A stretch of DNA of 64,000 nt from Marinomonas algarum (GCF_020532605.1 NZ_JAJATW010000010.1:1-64000), one strand, 5' to 3'; shown: positions 9,297 through 18,558, numbered from the stretch's first letter. Notes: generated by a model not told the origin, from the letters alone. Translations and numbers: made by a program.

Positions 9297-10415
9297 ATGT
9301 CAAAACACACTGTAGGTTTAGTCGGATGGCGCGGAATGGTCGGTTCTGTGTTGATGCAACGTATGAGAGAGGAAAAAGACTTCGATCACATTGATCCGGT
9401 TTTTTTTACTACGTCTCAAACGGGGCAGAAAGGTCCAGAAATTGGTAAAGAGATTCCGTTACTTCAAGACGCTAATGATATTGAGTCCTTGAAAAAAATG
9501 GACATTATTATCACCTGTCAGGGTGGTGATTACACCAAGGCTATTTACCCACAATTGCGTAAGGCTGGTTGGAATGGTTACTGGATTGACGCAGCGTCTT
9601 CATTGCGTATGGAAAAAGACGCTATTATCGTGCTCGATCCAGTCAACTTAAATGTCATCAAAGACGGTCTAAACAATGGCGTTAAAACCTTTGTGGGCGG
9701 TAATTGCACCGTCAGTTTGATGTTGTTGGCGTTGGGTGGCTTGTTCGAGAAAGGTCATATCGAATGGATGACGTCCATGACGTATCAAGCTGCTTCTGGT
9801 GGCGGTGCACGTCATATGCGTGAGTTGATCAATCAAATGGGCATGCTGCAAGGCAGTGTCGCATCTGAATTGGCGGATCCAGCTAGTGCTATTTTAGACA
9901 TTGATCGTAAGGTTGCCGAGCAAATGCGTTCCAATACCATGCCTGTGGATCAGTTTGGTGTGCCTTTAGCGGGCAGTTTGATTCCTTATATTGATTCTCA
10001 GCTGGACAACGGTCAAAGTCGTGAAGAATGGAAGGCACAAGCGGAAGCCAATAAGATTCTAGGTAACACAGACCTGATCGTGCCGGTTGATGGCTTGTGC
10101 GTTCGCATCGGTGCCATGCGTTGCCACAGTCAGGCTTTCACCATTAAGCTGAATAAAGACATTCCAGTGGCAGACATTGAAGGCATGCTGGCTGAGCACA
10201 ATGATTGGGTCAGTGTTGTGCCGAATGATAAGCAGGCGACAATGACGCGTTTAACGCCGACAGCGGCAACAGGGACACTGGATATTCCTGTTGGTCGTAT
10301 TCGTAAGTTGAACATGGGACCTGAATTTATCAGTGCATTCTCAGTAGGTGATCAGTTGTTGTGGGGAGCGGCGGAACCGCTTCGTCGTATGCTACGAATC
10401 CTGCTAAACGACTAA
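9297..10415 (+). CDS. asd: Aspartate-semialdehyde dehydrogenase
   Basis: Reduces aspartyl phosphate to the semialdehyde for lysine, threonine, methionine and cell-wall diaminopimelate. The ATG at 9297 gives 372 residues beginning [17 protein letters not shown], with an AAAGG site just upstream. A start 30 bases earlier would only add an unrelated tail. The catalytic Cys is in [10 protein letters not shown] and the NADP loop in GWRGMVGSV. Placement right after leuCDB matches the pseudomonad order. It ends at a strong terminator. Confidence 0.96.
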   Translation: MSKHTVGLVGWRGMVGSVLMQRMREEKDFDHIDPVFFTTSQTGQKGPEIGKEIPLLQDANDIESLKKMDIIITCQGGDYTKAIYPQLRKAGWNGYWIDAASSLRMEKDAIIVLDPVNLNVIKDGLNNGVKTFVGGNCTVSLMLLALGGLFEKGHIEWMTSMTYQAASGGGARHMRELINQMGMLQGSVASELADPASAILDIDRKVAEQMRSNTMPVDQFGVPLAGSLIPYIDSQLDNGQSREEWKAQAEANKILGNTDLIVPVDGLCVRIGAMRCHSQAFTIKLNKDIPVADIEGMLAEHNDWVSVVPNDKQATMTRLTPTAATGTLDIPVGRIRKLNMGPEFISAFSVGDQLLWGAAEPLRRMLRILLND

Positions 10416-10456
10416 GCTTAGACATTAGTCTTAAATAATGTCTTGTGCTTAATATA

Positions 10457-10490
10457 AAACGCCAGCCCCATTGGGCTGGCGTTTTTTTTG
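10457..10490 (+). terminator. Intrinsic terminator of the leu-asd block
   Basis: A perfect 11-bp stem (10458-10468 with 10473-10483) closes a CATT loop and runs straight into eight or more T residues. It is a textbook rho-independent terminator. Confidence 0.95.
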
Positions 10491-10579
10491 CGTTATCGTT
10501 TGTAAAAAAGATGACTTTATTCCATTTTATCCGGCTATCCGCATAGTGGTGTTCAGGGTCTTTATCATCGGAGGTATGA

Positions 10580-11254
10580 ATGATCACGCGTTTACCCAAA
10601 TGGATTGAATACGGCGCCTTTGTTATGGCATTGGTGGCTGGCAGTGTTAATGCTGTTGCCTTACTCGGCTTTCAGCATCAGGCGGTCTCTCACTTGTCTG
10701 GGACGGCCACTTTACTGGGACGCGCATTATTAACCCCTGACCCGGCAACGCTCTTGTACCTTATTGGGATGCTGTTAAGTTTTACTGTTGGTGCGGCCAT
10801 TTCGGGTGCTTTGCTTACAGGCCGTTCATTGCGTATTGGCCGTTTTTATGATGTCTTGTTGTTTATTGAAGCTTTGCTTTTGATAACGGCCATGCTGTTA
10901 CTGCTGAACCAGAATACGCTAGGCAACTTCTTTGCGTCTGTAGCGTGTGGTTTACAAAATGCATTGGCAACCAAGCACAGTGGCGCTGTGGTAAGAACAA
11001 CGCACTTAACCGGTATATTTACAGATCTTGGTATTATGTTGGGTTCAACAGTACGAGGGAAGGGAGGAGACAGGCGTAAAGTCATGTTGTTTCTGATTAT
11101 TGTTGTGGGCTTTATATCGGGTGGCACACTGGGTGCTTGGTTGTTTTCTCTGTTGGGTTTTCAGGCTTTGCTGATTCCTGCATTACTGTGTGTGGCTCTG
11201 TCTGTTATGTATCGGGCGTATTACATAGGATTAATCCGGGCTCGTCGCCATTAA
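10580..11254 (+). CDS. DUF1275 (YoaK-type) membrane protein
   Basis: A 224-residue protein with about six hydrophobic segments. The N-terminal pattern GSVNAVALLGFQHQAVSHLSG and the central GLQNALATKHSGAVVRTTHLTG-like region are characteristic of DUF1275. The function of this family is unknown; a transport role is only a guess. A GGAGG ribosome site supports the ATG. It stands alone between the asd terminator and the long hpf leader. Confidence 0.85.
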   Translation: MITRLPKWIEYGAFVMALVAGSVNAVALLGFQHQAVSHLSGTATLLGRALLTPDPATLLYLIGMLLSFTVGAAISGALLTGRSLRIGRFYDVLLFIEALLLITAMLLLLNQNTLGNFFASVACGLQNALATKHSGAVVRTTHLTGIFTDLGIMLGSTVRGKGGDRRKVMLFLIIVVGFISGGTLGAWLFSLLGFQALLIPALLCVALSVMYRAYYIGLIRARRH

Positions 11255-11579
11255 TATTGCTTGCTCTAAGGGGATAAGGTCTTTAAGCGTTAAATTTATT
11301 CATCATTGAGATGAAATTATTTAATTTATTTTTAATTTTTTATAGCGGCTCGTTTTGTCTTTTTCTCTCTTAACTTATTGAAATTACTGTAGTATTTTTT
11401 TATCTATGGACTGAGAGATAGTCGTTTTAACGGTGTTCTTCTTGATCTTAAGCAAGAATTTACATCTCAGCTATTGAAATCAGAGTCGATCATCCATAGA
11501 TTATAGGTATGGGCAGTGCAGAGGAGAAAAAGAAGTTAGTTAGTAAAAAACACCTGATTAAAAATAGAAGGAATTCTCT
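11255..11579 (+). other. 325-base intergenic leader ahead of hpf
   Basis: AT-rich and without a plausible gene. It holds a 9-bp inverted pair, ATCTATGGA (11402-11410) and TCCATAGAT (11493-11501). Directly inside the left arm, CTGAGA (11411-11416) can also pair with TCTCAG (11465-11470). Together they could fold a long-range stem in the transcript. The hpf ribosome site AGAAGG lies just before the ATG. I cannot place a convincing sigma-70 promoter. Confidence 0.5.
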
Positions 11580-11972
11580 ATGTATACATTGAATATTAGT
11601 GGTCACCACGTCCAATCTGGTGAAGAAGTTCAAGAAGTGGTTAAAGAAAAAATGGATCACTTGGCACGTATTAATAATCAAATAACCAGCATCAAGGTGA
11701 TACTAAATACAGAGAAGCATGAGATTCACCAGTTAATCGTAGAAGCCAGCGTTCATATTCCTGGTCACGATCTTTTTGCCACGGTGAAAACAGATAAGCA
11801 ACTTAAACCTGCACTCGATCTTTTAGTGGCTAAACTAGAGAAGCAGTTAATTAAACACAAAGCTAAACATACAGGGCGTCAACACCAGATCAATGCAAAC
11901 GATGTTGAATCAGCAGAAGAGCGTCAGGAGCAAGCAGAGTTTGATGAGCTTGTAGAGCGTGAAGTGATCTAG
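11580..11972 (+). CDS. hpf: Ribosome hibernation factor (HPF/RaiA family)
   Basis: A 130-residue protein whose first 100 residues have the S30AE fold pattern (MYTLNISGHHVQSGEEVQE, then VEASVHIPGHDLFA). Such proteins sit in the 30S decoding channel and promote ribosome dimerisation or silencing in stationary phase. The tail from about residue 100 is acidic and disordered, longer than E. coli HPF (95 residues) but without the long-HPF dimerisation domain. It is not next to rpoN/ptsN, the usual hpf locus, so it may be a second copy. It has its own leader and terminator. Confidence 0.88.
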   Translation: MYTLNISGHHVQSGEEVQEVVKEKMDHLARINNQITSIKVILNTEKHEIHQLIVEASVHIPGHDLFATVKTDKQLKPALDLLVAKLEKQLIKHKAKHTGRQHQINANDVESAEERQEQAEFDELVEREVI

Positions 11973-12033
11973 TCATTTAAACTTACAAGGCGCATAGATA
12001 CATAAGCGCTGTTATATTTTTATTATTGAAGGG

Positions 12034-12058
12034 AGCCTCGCACTAGCGGGGCTTTTTT
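12034..12058 (+). terminator. hpf intrinsic terminator
   Basis: An 8-bp stem AGCCTCGC/GCGGGGCT (one G-T pair) around an ACTA loop, followed by six T residues. Confidence 0.85.
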
Positions 12059-12126
12059 GTGCCTGTCTGCTTTGCAGGGGTCTTACTGTTGCTAATAAGA
12101 CGACCAATGAAGCTAATAGAGTATAA

Positions 12127-12162
12127 AAAAGGCCTAATATTCAATTGAATATTAGGCCTTTT
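12127..12162. terminator. Perfect 36-bp palindrome, bidirectional terminator
   Basis: Two 18-base arms are exact reverse complements with no spacer. The arms begin AAAAGGCC and end GGCCTTTT, so each strand has a GC-stabilised stem ending in T residues. On the minus strand it lies about 60 bases past the acnB stop and can terminate it. It is also a second barrier behind hpf. Confidence 0.8.
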
Positions 12163-12164
12163 AA

Positions 12165-12207
12165 AGTACTAATCGAGGCAGAAGAAGCTTCTTCCCCCAT
12201 TAGTACT
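12165..12207. repeat. Nested inverted repeat in the acnB 3' region
   Basis: AGTACTAAT (12165-12173) is an exact inverted copy of ATTAGTACT (12199-12207). Between them sits a perfect 14-bp palindrome, GAAGAAGCTTCTTC (12181-12194). In acnB mRNA this would form a hairpin just after the stop codon. Confidence 0.6.
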
Positions 12208-12224
12208 CTGTCTGATGAAATAGA

Positions 12225-15014
12225 TTACATCATTTTAACAGGGATAGAGGGTACGCTAAGGTCTTTAGAAGGTGGAGCAAAAGACGTTAAGTTAATACCT
12301 TCAACCGCTTCTTTGTATTCTTGCATTGTAGGGAAACGACCTAAGATAGTTGATAAAACAACCATTGGCGTTGAGCCCAATAGAGATTCACCTTTCTTCT
12401 CCGCAGTGTCTTCTACAACGCGGCCTTGGAAAAGACGAGTTGACGTCGCTAGAACGGTATCACCTGGCTCCGCTTTCTCTTGGTTACCCATACATAGGTT
12501 ACAACCAGGGCGCTCTAGGTACATGATGTTTTCGTATTTAGTACGAGCCGCTTCTTTCGGGTTGACATCGTTAAATTCGAAACCAGAGTATTTCTCTAGA
12601 AGTTCCCAATCACCTTCTGCTTTTAGCTCATCAACAATGTTGTACGTTGGTGGCGCGATCACAAGAGGTGCGTTGAACTTAATTTCTTTGCCTTGTGCTT
12701 CCATGTTACGGAACATTTGAGCGATGATTTTCATGTCGCCCTTGTGAACCATACAAGAACCCACAAAGCCTAAATCCACTTTACGACCATCGTAGAAAGA
12801 AGCAGGACGGATAACATCGTGAGTGTAACGTTTAGATACGTCCTCGTTGTTAACGTCAGGGTCAGCAATCATTGGCTCATCGATCAAGTCTAGATCCACA
12901 ACCATTTCTGCGTAGTATTTAGCGTTATCATCAGGAGAAAGCGCTGGCGCTTCACCAGAAGCAATTTCTGCAATACGCTTGTCTGCTAGGTCAATAAGGC
13001 CTTGCAACATGTTGTCACGGTTTTCCATGCCTTTGTTGATCATGATCTGGATGCGGCTCTTAGCAAGCTCCAAAGATTGGATCAAGGTTTCATTGTCTGA
13101 GATACAGATGGAAGCTTTTGCTTTCATTTCTGCTGTCCAGTCAGTGAAGGTAAACGCTTGGTCAGCCAATAGGGTACCGATTTGAACTTCGATTACGCGA
13201 CCTTGGAAAACGTTTTCGCCGAATTTCTTCAACATTTGCGCTTGTGTTGAGTGAACAACATCACGGAAGTCAATGTGATCTTTCATGTGGCCTTTGAAGG
13301 TCACTTTAACAGATTCAGGGATTGGCATTGCACACTCACCTGTTGCCAATGCAATAGCAACCGTACCGGAGTCAGCACCGAAAGCCACACCTTTAGACAT
13401 ACGTGTATGAGAGTCACCACCAATGATAATGGCACGGTCATCCACTGTGATATCGTTCAATACTTTATGGATAACGTCTGTCATCGCATGGTAAACGCCT
13501 TTAGGATCACGTGCTGTGATAACACCAAAGTCATTCATGAACTTCATCAATCGAGGGATGTTAGTTTGTGCTTTTTTGTCCCAAACAGACGCAGTGTGAC
13601 AACCAGACTGGTAAGCACCGTCAACACTTGGAGAAATGACAGTGGCTGCCATTGACTCAAGTTCTTGAGAGGTCATTAGACCTGTTGTGTCCTGAGAACC
13701 AACAATGTTCACTTTAACGCGAACGTCGGAACCTGTGTGCAAAGGTGTTTTTGACGTAACGCCAACTGCGTTGCGGTTGAAGATTTTTTCAACAGCGGTT
13801 AGGCCTTGACCTTCATGAGAAATCTCTTTTGAAGGTGCGAAAACGGTAGGCGCTTCAATATTTAAGATGTCTGCCGCTACAGTTTGCAGTTTCTTACCGA
13901 ATGTCAACGCGTAAGAACCACCTGCTTTCATGAACTCAACTTTTTGTGGTGTGAAGGCGTCGGAAACATCCACCAACTCTTCGTCACCGTTGTAAAGTTT
14001 TTTCGCTTTTGTATCAATAGTAAGAACAGTACCTGTCGCAACAGAGTACTTCTCTTCTAGAACAGGGTCGCCGTTTTTGTCTTTAACAACATTGCCTTCT
14101 GCGTCTACTTTCTTAACCCAGTTTTTCAGGTCAAGACCGATACCGCCAGTTACACCAACCGTAGTTAAGAAGATCGGTGCGATACCGTTAGTACCTGCAA
14201 CAACCGGTGCAATGTTAACAAAAGGAATGTATGGGCTGGCTTTTTCACCCGCCCAAAGCGCTACGTTGTTCACACCAGACATACGCGAAGAACCAACACC
14301 CATGGTGCCTTTCTCAGCGATCAGCATGACTTTAGCGTTTGGATGCTTTTTACCTAGGGCAACAATTTCTTGTTGAGCTTCAGGTGTGATCATGCACTGG
14401 CCGTGAAGTTCACGGTCGCTACGAGAGTGTGCTTGGTTACCAGGAGAAAGAAGGTCGGTAGAGATATCGCCTTCTGCCGCGATGTAAGTAACCACATCAA
14501 TTTTCTCTGGGATTTCAGGAAGCGTGGTGAAAAACTCTGCTTTTGCGTAGCTTTCAAGAATGTCTTTAGCAAGCGCGTTGCCTGCTTTGTAAGCTTCTGC
14601 AAGACGATCTGTATCAACTTCGTAAAGATATACTTGTGTTTTTAGTACTTCTGCAGCGGCTTTAGCGTGAGCGCTATCAGACAAGGCAACATCAATAAGC
14701 ACGGCAACAGATGGACCACCCTTCATGTGAGAAAGAAGCTCAATCGCAAACACTGGCGTAATTTCTGCTACGACTTCGTTGCCAAGAATGATGTCTTTTA
14801 GAAAAGCGGCTTTTACACCCGCAGCACTGGTTGTGCCAGGAATGGTGTTGTAAATAAAGAAGTTTAGGGAATCAGCGCGGTACTCATTTTCAGTATCTTT
14901 AATTTGCGCGATGATTTCTGATATTAGATCAGCAGCATCAATAGGCTTAGGATGTAAACCAAGTTCGTTTTTACGAACTTCGATTTCTTTTAAGTACTCA
15001 AGATATAGGCTCAT
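12225..15014 (-). CDS. acnB: Aconitate hydratase B
   Basis: The TCA-cycle aconitase, [4Fe-4S] dependent. From the ATG at 15014, preceded by a GAGGTG site, it has 929 residues and begins MSLYLEYLKEIEVRKNELG. The AcnB order is visible: N-terminal HEAT-like domain, swivel domain, then the catalytic domains with GGDSHTRMSKGVAFGADSG. Cluster cysteines lie in VGSCMVHKGD and RPGCNLCMGNQ. It is about 60 residues longer than E. coli AcnB, probably in the swivel region. Upstream start codons add only unrelated residues. Confidence 0.96.
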   Translation of the reverse strand: MSLYLEYLKEIEVRKNELGLHPKPIDAADLISEIIAQIKDTENEYRADSLNFFIYNTIPGTTSAAGVKAAFLKDIILGNEVVAEITPVFAIELLSHMKGGPSVAVLIDVALSDSAHAKAAAEVLKTQVYLYEVDTDRLAEAYKAGNALAKDILESYAKAEFFTTLPEIPEKIDVVTYIAAEGDISTDLLSPGNQAHSRSDRELHGQCMITPEAQQEIVALGKKHPNAKVMLIAEKGTMGVGSSRMSGVNNVALWAGEKASPYIPFVNIAPVVAGTNGIAPIFLTTVGVTGGIGLDLKNWVKKVDAEGNVVKDKNGDPVLEEKYSVATGTVLTIDTKAKKLYNGDEELVDVSDAFTPQKVEFMKAGGSYALTFGKKLQTVAADILNIEAPTVFAPSKEISHEGQGLTAVEKIFNRNAVGVTSKTPLHTGSDVRVKVNIVGSQDTTGLMTSQELESMAATVISPSVDGAYQSGCHTASVWDKKAQTNIPRLMKFMNDFGVITARDPKGVYHAMTDVIHKVLNDITVDDRAIIIGGDSHTRMSKGVAFGADSGTVAIALATGECAMPIPESVKVTFKGHMKDHIDFRDVVHSTQAQMLKKFGENVFQGRVIEVQIGTLLADQAFTFTDWTAEMKAKASICISDNETLIQSLELAKSRIQIMINKGMENRDNMLQGLIDLADKRIAEIASGEAPALSPDDNAKYYAEMVVDLDLIDEPMIADPDVNNEDVSKRYTHDVIRPASFYDGRKVDLGFVGSCMVHKGDMKIIAQMFRNMEAQGKEIKFNAPLVIAPPTYNIVDELKAEGDWELLEKYSGFEFNDVNPKEAARTKYENIMYLERPGCNLCMGNQEKAEPGDTVLATSTRLFQGRVVEDTAEKKGESLLGSTPMVVLSTILGRFPTMQEYKEAVEGINLTSFAPPSKDLSVPSIPVKMM

Positions 15015-15090
15015 TTCCACCTCTATGTGTAATTTACGGAAAAGTCGTCTGCTAATAATGCCGCCTAAAAAGCTAAGTGGCGCAATCAAC

Positions 15091-15105
15091 ACACAAGTGT
15101 TGTGT
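15091..15105. promoter_or_regulatory. Inverted repeat upstream of acnB
   Basis: ACACAA-GTG-TTGTGT is a 6-bp dyad about 80 bases before the acnB start. A TATAAT hexamer on the minus strand (15145-15150) lies further upstream, without a good -35. An operator role is inferred only from position. Confidence 0.3.
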
Positions 15106-15185
15106 ATCAAAATGTCATGAATCTAAATGACTTTAATACAGTGTATTATAATTTTTGATGTGCGCATTCTATATAAAAAACACCC

Positions 15186-15204
15186 ACAAAAGGGCTTCAA
15201 GCCC
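15186..15204 (-). terminator. Weak terminator after the pseudokinase gene
   Basis: On the minus strand GGGCT-TGA-AGCCC is followed by TTTTG and a second T stretch. The stem is short, so it is likely inefficient and some read-through into acnB is possible. Confidence 0.45.
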
Positions 15205-15237
15205 ATAACAATTTCGAATAGGTGACATTTAGTGGAA

Positions 15238-17034
15238 TTATTCTGATTTAGCCGTGTTATCAGGTTGGCGAATAACCCTAACAACACGAAAGCCCCAATT
15301 GCTTGCTTTTAGGTTAGGCTGAGCACGAAAACGGGTTGCGCTTCTTCCTACTCTGGGAATATCAAACCAAGAGCCGCCACGAAGGACGCGGTTGTCGCAT
15401 TGGTTGGCCAACCAGACCTGATTCTTACTCGGTGCGCCTTCATAGTTTTCGTGATAGCAATCTTCTATCCATTCAGCGACGTTGCCGTGCATATCAAACA
15501 GTCCAAGAGGGTTGCTGGCTTGACTGCCAACCGGTGCTGTTGAGGTGCCATCCCATTGGCTGCCACAACTGTCACAAACGCTGTACCCCGGTTTTACGTC
15601 ATTGCCGTACCAGAATGCGGCATTGGAGCCCGCTCGGGCGGAGTATTCCCATTCGATTTCTGTGGGAAGGCGGTACTCTTCCCCCGTTTCGTCAGAAAGC
15701 CAAGCGGTATACGCTTTGGCTTCATACCAGCTGACGTTGATAACAGGGCGCTTACCGCGCCCCCAGCCGTTGTCTGGCGGTAACCCTCTGTTCGTGGCAT
15801 TGGCAAACTTATCGTACTGATCAAAAGTGACTTCGTATTTACTAATATAAAAACCATGGGGAATATCGACTTCATGGGCAGGTCTTTCGTTATCGTCGCC
15901 CTGACGATGTTGGTCGCCCATCATAAAAGTAGAAGGCGGAATCTTCTCTATTTTAGGCGCCTTGGCCACAACGGTGGTTAATGGCTCTTCCAAAACTTGA
16001 GGCAATGTCTCAAACGGTGTTGTAGTTGGCTCCGGTGGCGTAGGGATCGGCGTCACTGCTACCATGCTTTCAACGGGCTCTTCGCTCGGCCAAAAAAACA
16101 GTGCGGTCAATCCTGCCACGACAGCAAAAGCCGTTGCACTCATGATTTGAGTGGGGCGGTGTGTTTTGATGTCCATTTTCTTGATTGCGTTTTTGATCAC
16201 GCGCTTTGAGGCTAAGGCGGTGTTTTCATCTGGCTTATAAAGATTCGCTCTTAAAATACGAATGACTTCCGTCAGCGACTTAGGACGGTGGCGTTCATGC
16301 TCACGACTCCAGCTAAGAAGCTTATCCCAAGTAGTGTGGCTCAGATTGGGATGTGAGCTTGGCAAAGCGCTAGGAAGGTTTTTATCTAAAATGGACTCAC
16401 CAAGTAGGGCTGCCATGAGCAGTCGCATGAACGCAAAACGATCCGCCATAGGGCTGCGTTTCTGCTCTTTTTTAAGGTATTCGGGAGGCAGTAAACGTTG
16501 ATCCATGACGTCAGCATCAATGGACTTCATCCAGTTATGGGAACCGAAGCCCGTCATAATGCCCAGCCCGTTGACGACATGAATGGCACTTAGGTCGAGG
16601 TGACCATGGTATAGGTTGTTTTTGTGGATTTGATCCAGCGCTTTGGCCATATTGTCGAATAAGCTGATGACCACATTTAATGGTGCGCCATCCGGGTATT
16701 TGCCTAAGAAACTGTAAAGATTCTCTCCGCCACAGACGGCTGAGCAGGAAAAGACCCAAAGATTTGAATAAAAAGGCGGGTAGTTGGGGGTAATGGCGGG
16801 GTGTTTGACGCTGGCGTATTTTCTTGCATTCTGCAAAAAGTCTTCAACCTTGCCCTTGTTTGATTGGAAAAAACGCAATACAAAAGGGCGGCCACCTTGA
16901 TCCGCGACCCAAGTCGTTTTATTGTCATCCATCGGGTAGTTTAACGTGTACGGGTCCAGTTCAACCCCAACGTGTTGTCCGATCTTTAGTTTTTTGACGT
17001 CATAATAATCATTCATTACGAATTTGCTTTCCAC
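15238..17034 (-). CDS. Pseudokinase, TM segment and formylglycine-enzyme-like domain fusion
   Basis: A 598-residue protein. Residues about 15-265 read as a Ser/Thr kinase fold, but the key residues are changed: the ATP-lysine strand is FVLRFF (Arg54), HRD is HGH (143-145), the catalytic-loop Lys and Asn are Asp147 and Ala150, and DFG is GFG (162-164). PPE (183-185) and Asp198 keep the C-lobe pattern. One transmembrane helix (about 298-316) and a Pro/Thr-rich linker lead to a SUMF1/FGE-like domain (about 370-590) with GNVAEWIED and RVLRGGSW. After GGSW the Cys pair needed for formylglycine formation is absent. The domain is presumably periplasmic. The start may be GTG 17034 or ATG 17016. A non-enzymatic sensor or scaffold is inferred. 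Confidence 0.8.
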   Translation of the reverse strand: MESKFVMNDYYDVKKLKIGQHVGVELDPYTLNYPMDDNKTTWVADQGGRPFVLRFFQSNKGKVEDFLQNARKYASVKHPAITPNYPPFYSNLWVFSCSAVCGGENLYSFLGKYPDGAPLNVVISLFDNMAKALDQIHKNNLYHGHLDLSAIHVVNGLGIMTGFGSHNWMKSIDADVMDQRLLPPEYLKKEQKRSPMADRFAFMRLLMAALLGESILDKNLPSALPSSHPNLSHTTWDKLLSWSREHERHRPKSLTEVIRILRANLYKPDENTALASKRVIKNAIKKMDIKTHRPTQIMSATAFAVVAGLTALFFWPSEEPVESMVAVTPIPTPPEPTTTPFETLPQVLEEPLTTVVAKAPKIEKIPPSTFMMGDQHRQGDDNERPAHEVDIPHGFYISKYEVTFDQYDKFANATNRGLPPDNGWGRGKRPVINVSWYEAKAYTAWLSDETGEEYRLPTEIEWEYSARAGSNAAFWYGNDVKPGYSVCDSCGSQWDGTSTAPVGSQASNPLGLFDMHGNVAEWIEDCYHENYEGAPSKNQVWLANQCDNRVLRGGSWFDIPRVGRSATRFRAQPNLKASNWGFRVVRVIRQPDNTAKSE

Positions 17035-17105
17035 ATCAAGACGTTGCTGTCTAAGAATCTAATACCGAGTATAATCTCGTTTTTTAACCTAAAAAGGTAG
17101 AGTTA

Positions 17106-17717
17106 ATGTTATCAGCGTACCCAGAGCTTGTTGAATTTTTGCCCTGCGAATCGCCCACTGCTTGGGTCAATTGGGCGCTTGAAAATCAACCCCTTCTGCT
17201 AAACGATCACGCCCATTGTGAGAAAAAAGCCGCTTCAACTGCAATGAGTCTAATGTATCGCTATGTCGATCGTGACAACTTGTTGCATAAAATGTCGCGT
17301 TTGGCGCGAGAAGAGCTGCTGCATTTTGAGCAAGTGCATAAACTGATGCGAAAGCGTGACGTTGCTTACGAGCACCTGAAGGCATCTCGTTATGCAGATG
17401 GTTTGCGTAAACACATTCGTACCCACGAGCCTGCTCGTTTGGTTGACACTCTTATTATCGGCGCATTTGTTGAGGCGCGTTCTTGTGAGCGCTTCGCTGC
17501 ATTGGCCCCTCATTTAGACGAAGAGCTCTCTAAGTTTTATACGTCTTTGTTAAAATCGGAAGCGCGACATTTCCAAGACTATCTTGCTTTGGCGCAAGAA
17601 TACGCCAGTGAACCTATTGATGATCGCGTTGCCTTTTTTCGGGAGCTGGAGCATCAGTTGATCATTGAGCCAGACGATGTCTTTCGCGTTCACAGTGGGC
17701 CGCCGGCTGCAGCATAA
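17106..17717 (+). CDS. miaE: tRNA-(ms2io6A) hydroxylase
   Basis: A diiron oxygenase that hydroxylates the isopentenyl group at A37 of tRNAs. The 203 residues show ferritin-like metal motifs: HCEKKAAS, EELLHFEQ, EARSCERF and SEARHFQDY. The N-terminus beginning LSAYPELVEFLPCESPTAW fits the family. It is divergent from the pseudokinase gene and convergent with lpxH. miaA and miaB are not in the window. Confidence 0.93.
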   Translation: MLSAYPELVEFLPCESPTAWVNWALENQPLLLNDHAHCEKKAASTAMSLMYRYVDRDNLLHKMSRLAREELLHFEQVHKLMRKRDVAYEHLKASRYADGLRKHIRTHEPARLVDTLIIGAFVEARSCERFAALAPHLDEELSKFYTSLLKSEARHFQDYLALAQEYASEPIDDRVAFFRELEHQLIIEPDDVFRVHSGPPAAA

Positions 17718-17740
17718 GCTATTTTATTTACGCGATACGA

Positions 17741-17766
17741 CCCCATACCATGAGCTTGGTGTGGGG
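17741..17766. terminator. Hairpin between convergent miaE and lpxH
   Basis: A 10-bp stem CCCCATACCA/TGGTGTGGGG with one G-T pair and a TGAGCT loop. No T-run follows on either strand, so termination is possible but not certain. Confidence 0.4.
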
Positions 17767-17769
17767 GCG

Positions 17770-18558
17770 TTATGCGTTCGGCATCAAAATAGGCGCTTGA
17801 TGAACCCTTTCTAAACCTGATAAACCTTGCGTTAAGAAGTCGCTCACTGAACATCGACTTTGCGTGAAGGTCATTTCTTCTATGCACGCTAACCAAATAC
17901 TGTTGTCCCAGTCACCCAATACTATACGCAGATAGCGATCCTCTTTGTGAATAGCGGGTCTGTGAGTGTGTCCGTGAATCAAGGTCGCACATTGGTACTG
18001 ATCGAGAGATTGTTGAGCGGCAGCGGCTGTGACGTCCATGATGGACAGTGATTTCTCGTTCGACATTGTTTTACTGTCTTCACGCAATTGTGCCGCTAGC
18101 GCCAGGCGTTGTTCGATGGGTAGGGCGAGAATGTTTGCTTGCCATTGGGGCGAGCGTACCGTTTGTCTAAATGATTGGTATTCCTTGTCTTCCAAGCAGT
18201 ATTCATCGCCATGGGTTAACAATACCTTGCCCGTTCCGAGGTGAAGGCAAGTTTGTTCTTTTATCAGGGTCGCTCCTACGCGATTCGCCCAGCATTGACC
18301 AATCAAGAAGTCCCGATTACCGTGCATAAAGTACAGGTTTCTACCTGATGTGGAGACAGTGAGCAGTGCTTGTTCAATGGTGGTGTTCCAATCGGATTGG
18401 TAGTCATCGCCAATCCACGCTTCGTAGAAATCCCCTAAAATATACAGTTCCGCGTTTTCATCTCGCTCAACAAGCTGTTGGCAAAGCAAAACAAACGCCC
18501 GGATAAGATCCGGGCGTTTGTCGCTTAAGTGCAAATCAGAAATAAAATAGCGACGCAT
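17770..18558 (-). CDS. lpxH: UDP-2,3-diacylglucosamine diphosphatase
   Basis: The lipid A pathway enzyme making lipid X, a peripheral inner-membrane metallophosphoesterase. The 262 residues carry the manganese-site motifs ISDLHL, LGDFYEAW, HGNRDF, THGDE and HGHTHRP in order. It is about 20 residues longer than E. coli LpxH at the C-terminus. Its ATG overlaps the ppiB stop by one base (TAATG), so the two are translationally coupled, as in many gammaproteobacteria. Confidence 0.94.
   Translation of the reverse strand: MRRYFISDLHLSDKRPDLIRAFVLLCQQLVERDENAELYILGDFYEAWIGDDYQSDWNTTIEQALLTVSTSGRNLYFMHGNRDFLIGQCWANRVGATLIKEQTCLHLGTGKVLLTHGDEYCLEDKEYQSFRQTVRSPQWQANILALPIEQRLALAAQLREDSKTMSNEKSLSIMDVTAAAAQQSLDQYQCATLIHGHTHRPAIHKEDRYLRIVLGDWDNSIWLACIEEMTFTQSRCSVSDFLTQGLSGLERVHQAPILMPNA

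Noticed and set aside
12145-12720. 191-codon plus-strand open frame over the acnB 3' end
   Set aside because: It is antisense to acnB, begins inside the palindrome and has no family pattern.
13251-13655. 134-codon plus-strand open frame in acnB
   Set aside because: Antisense shadow of acnB with no recognisable domain or ribosome site.
15238-17034. Type VI secretion kinase PpkA
   Set aside because: No type VI genes are nearby and the kinase catalytic residues are lost.
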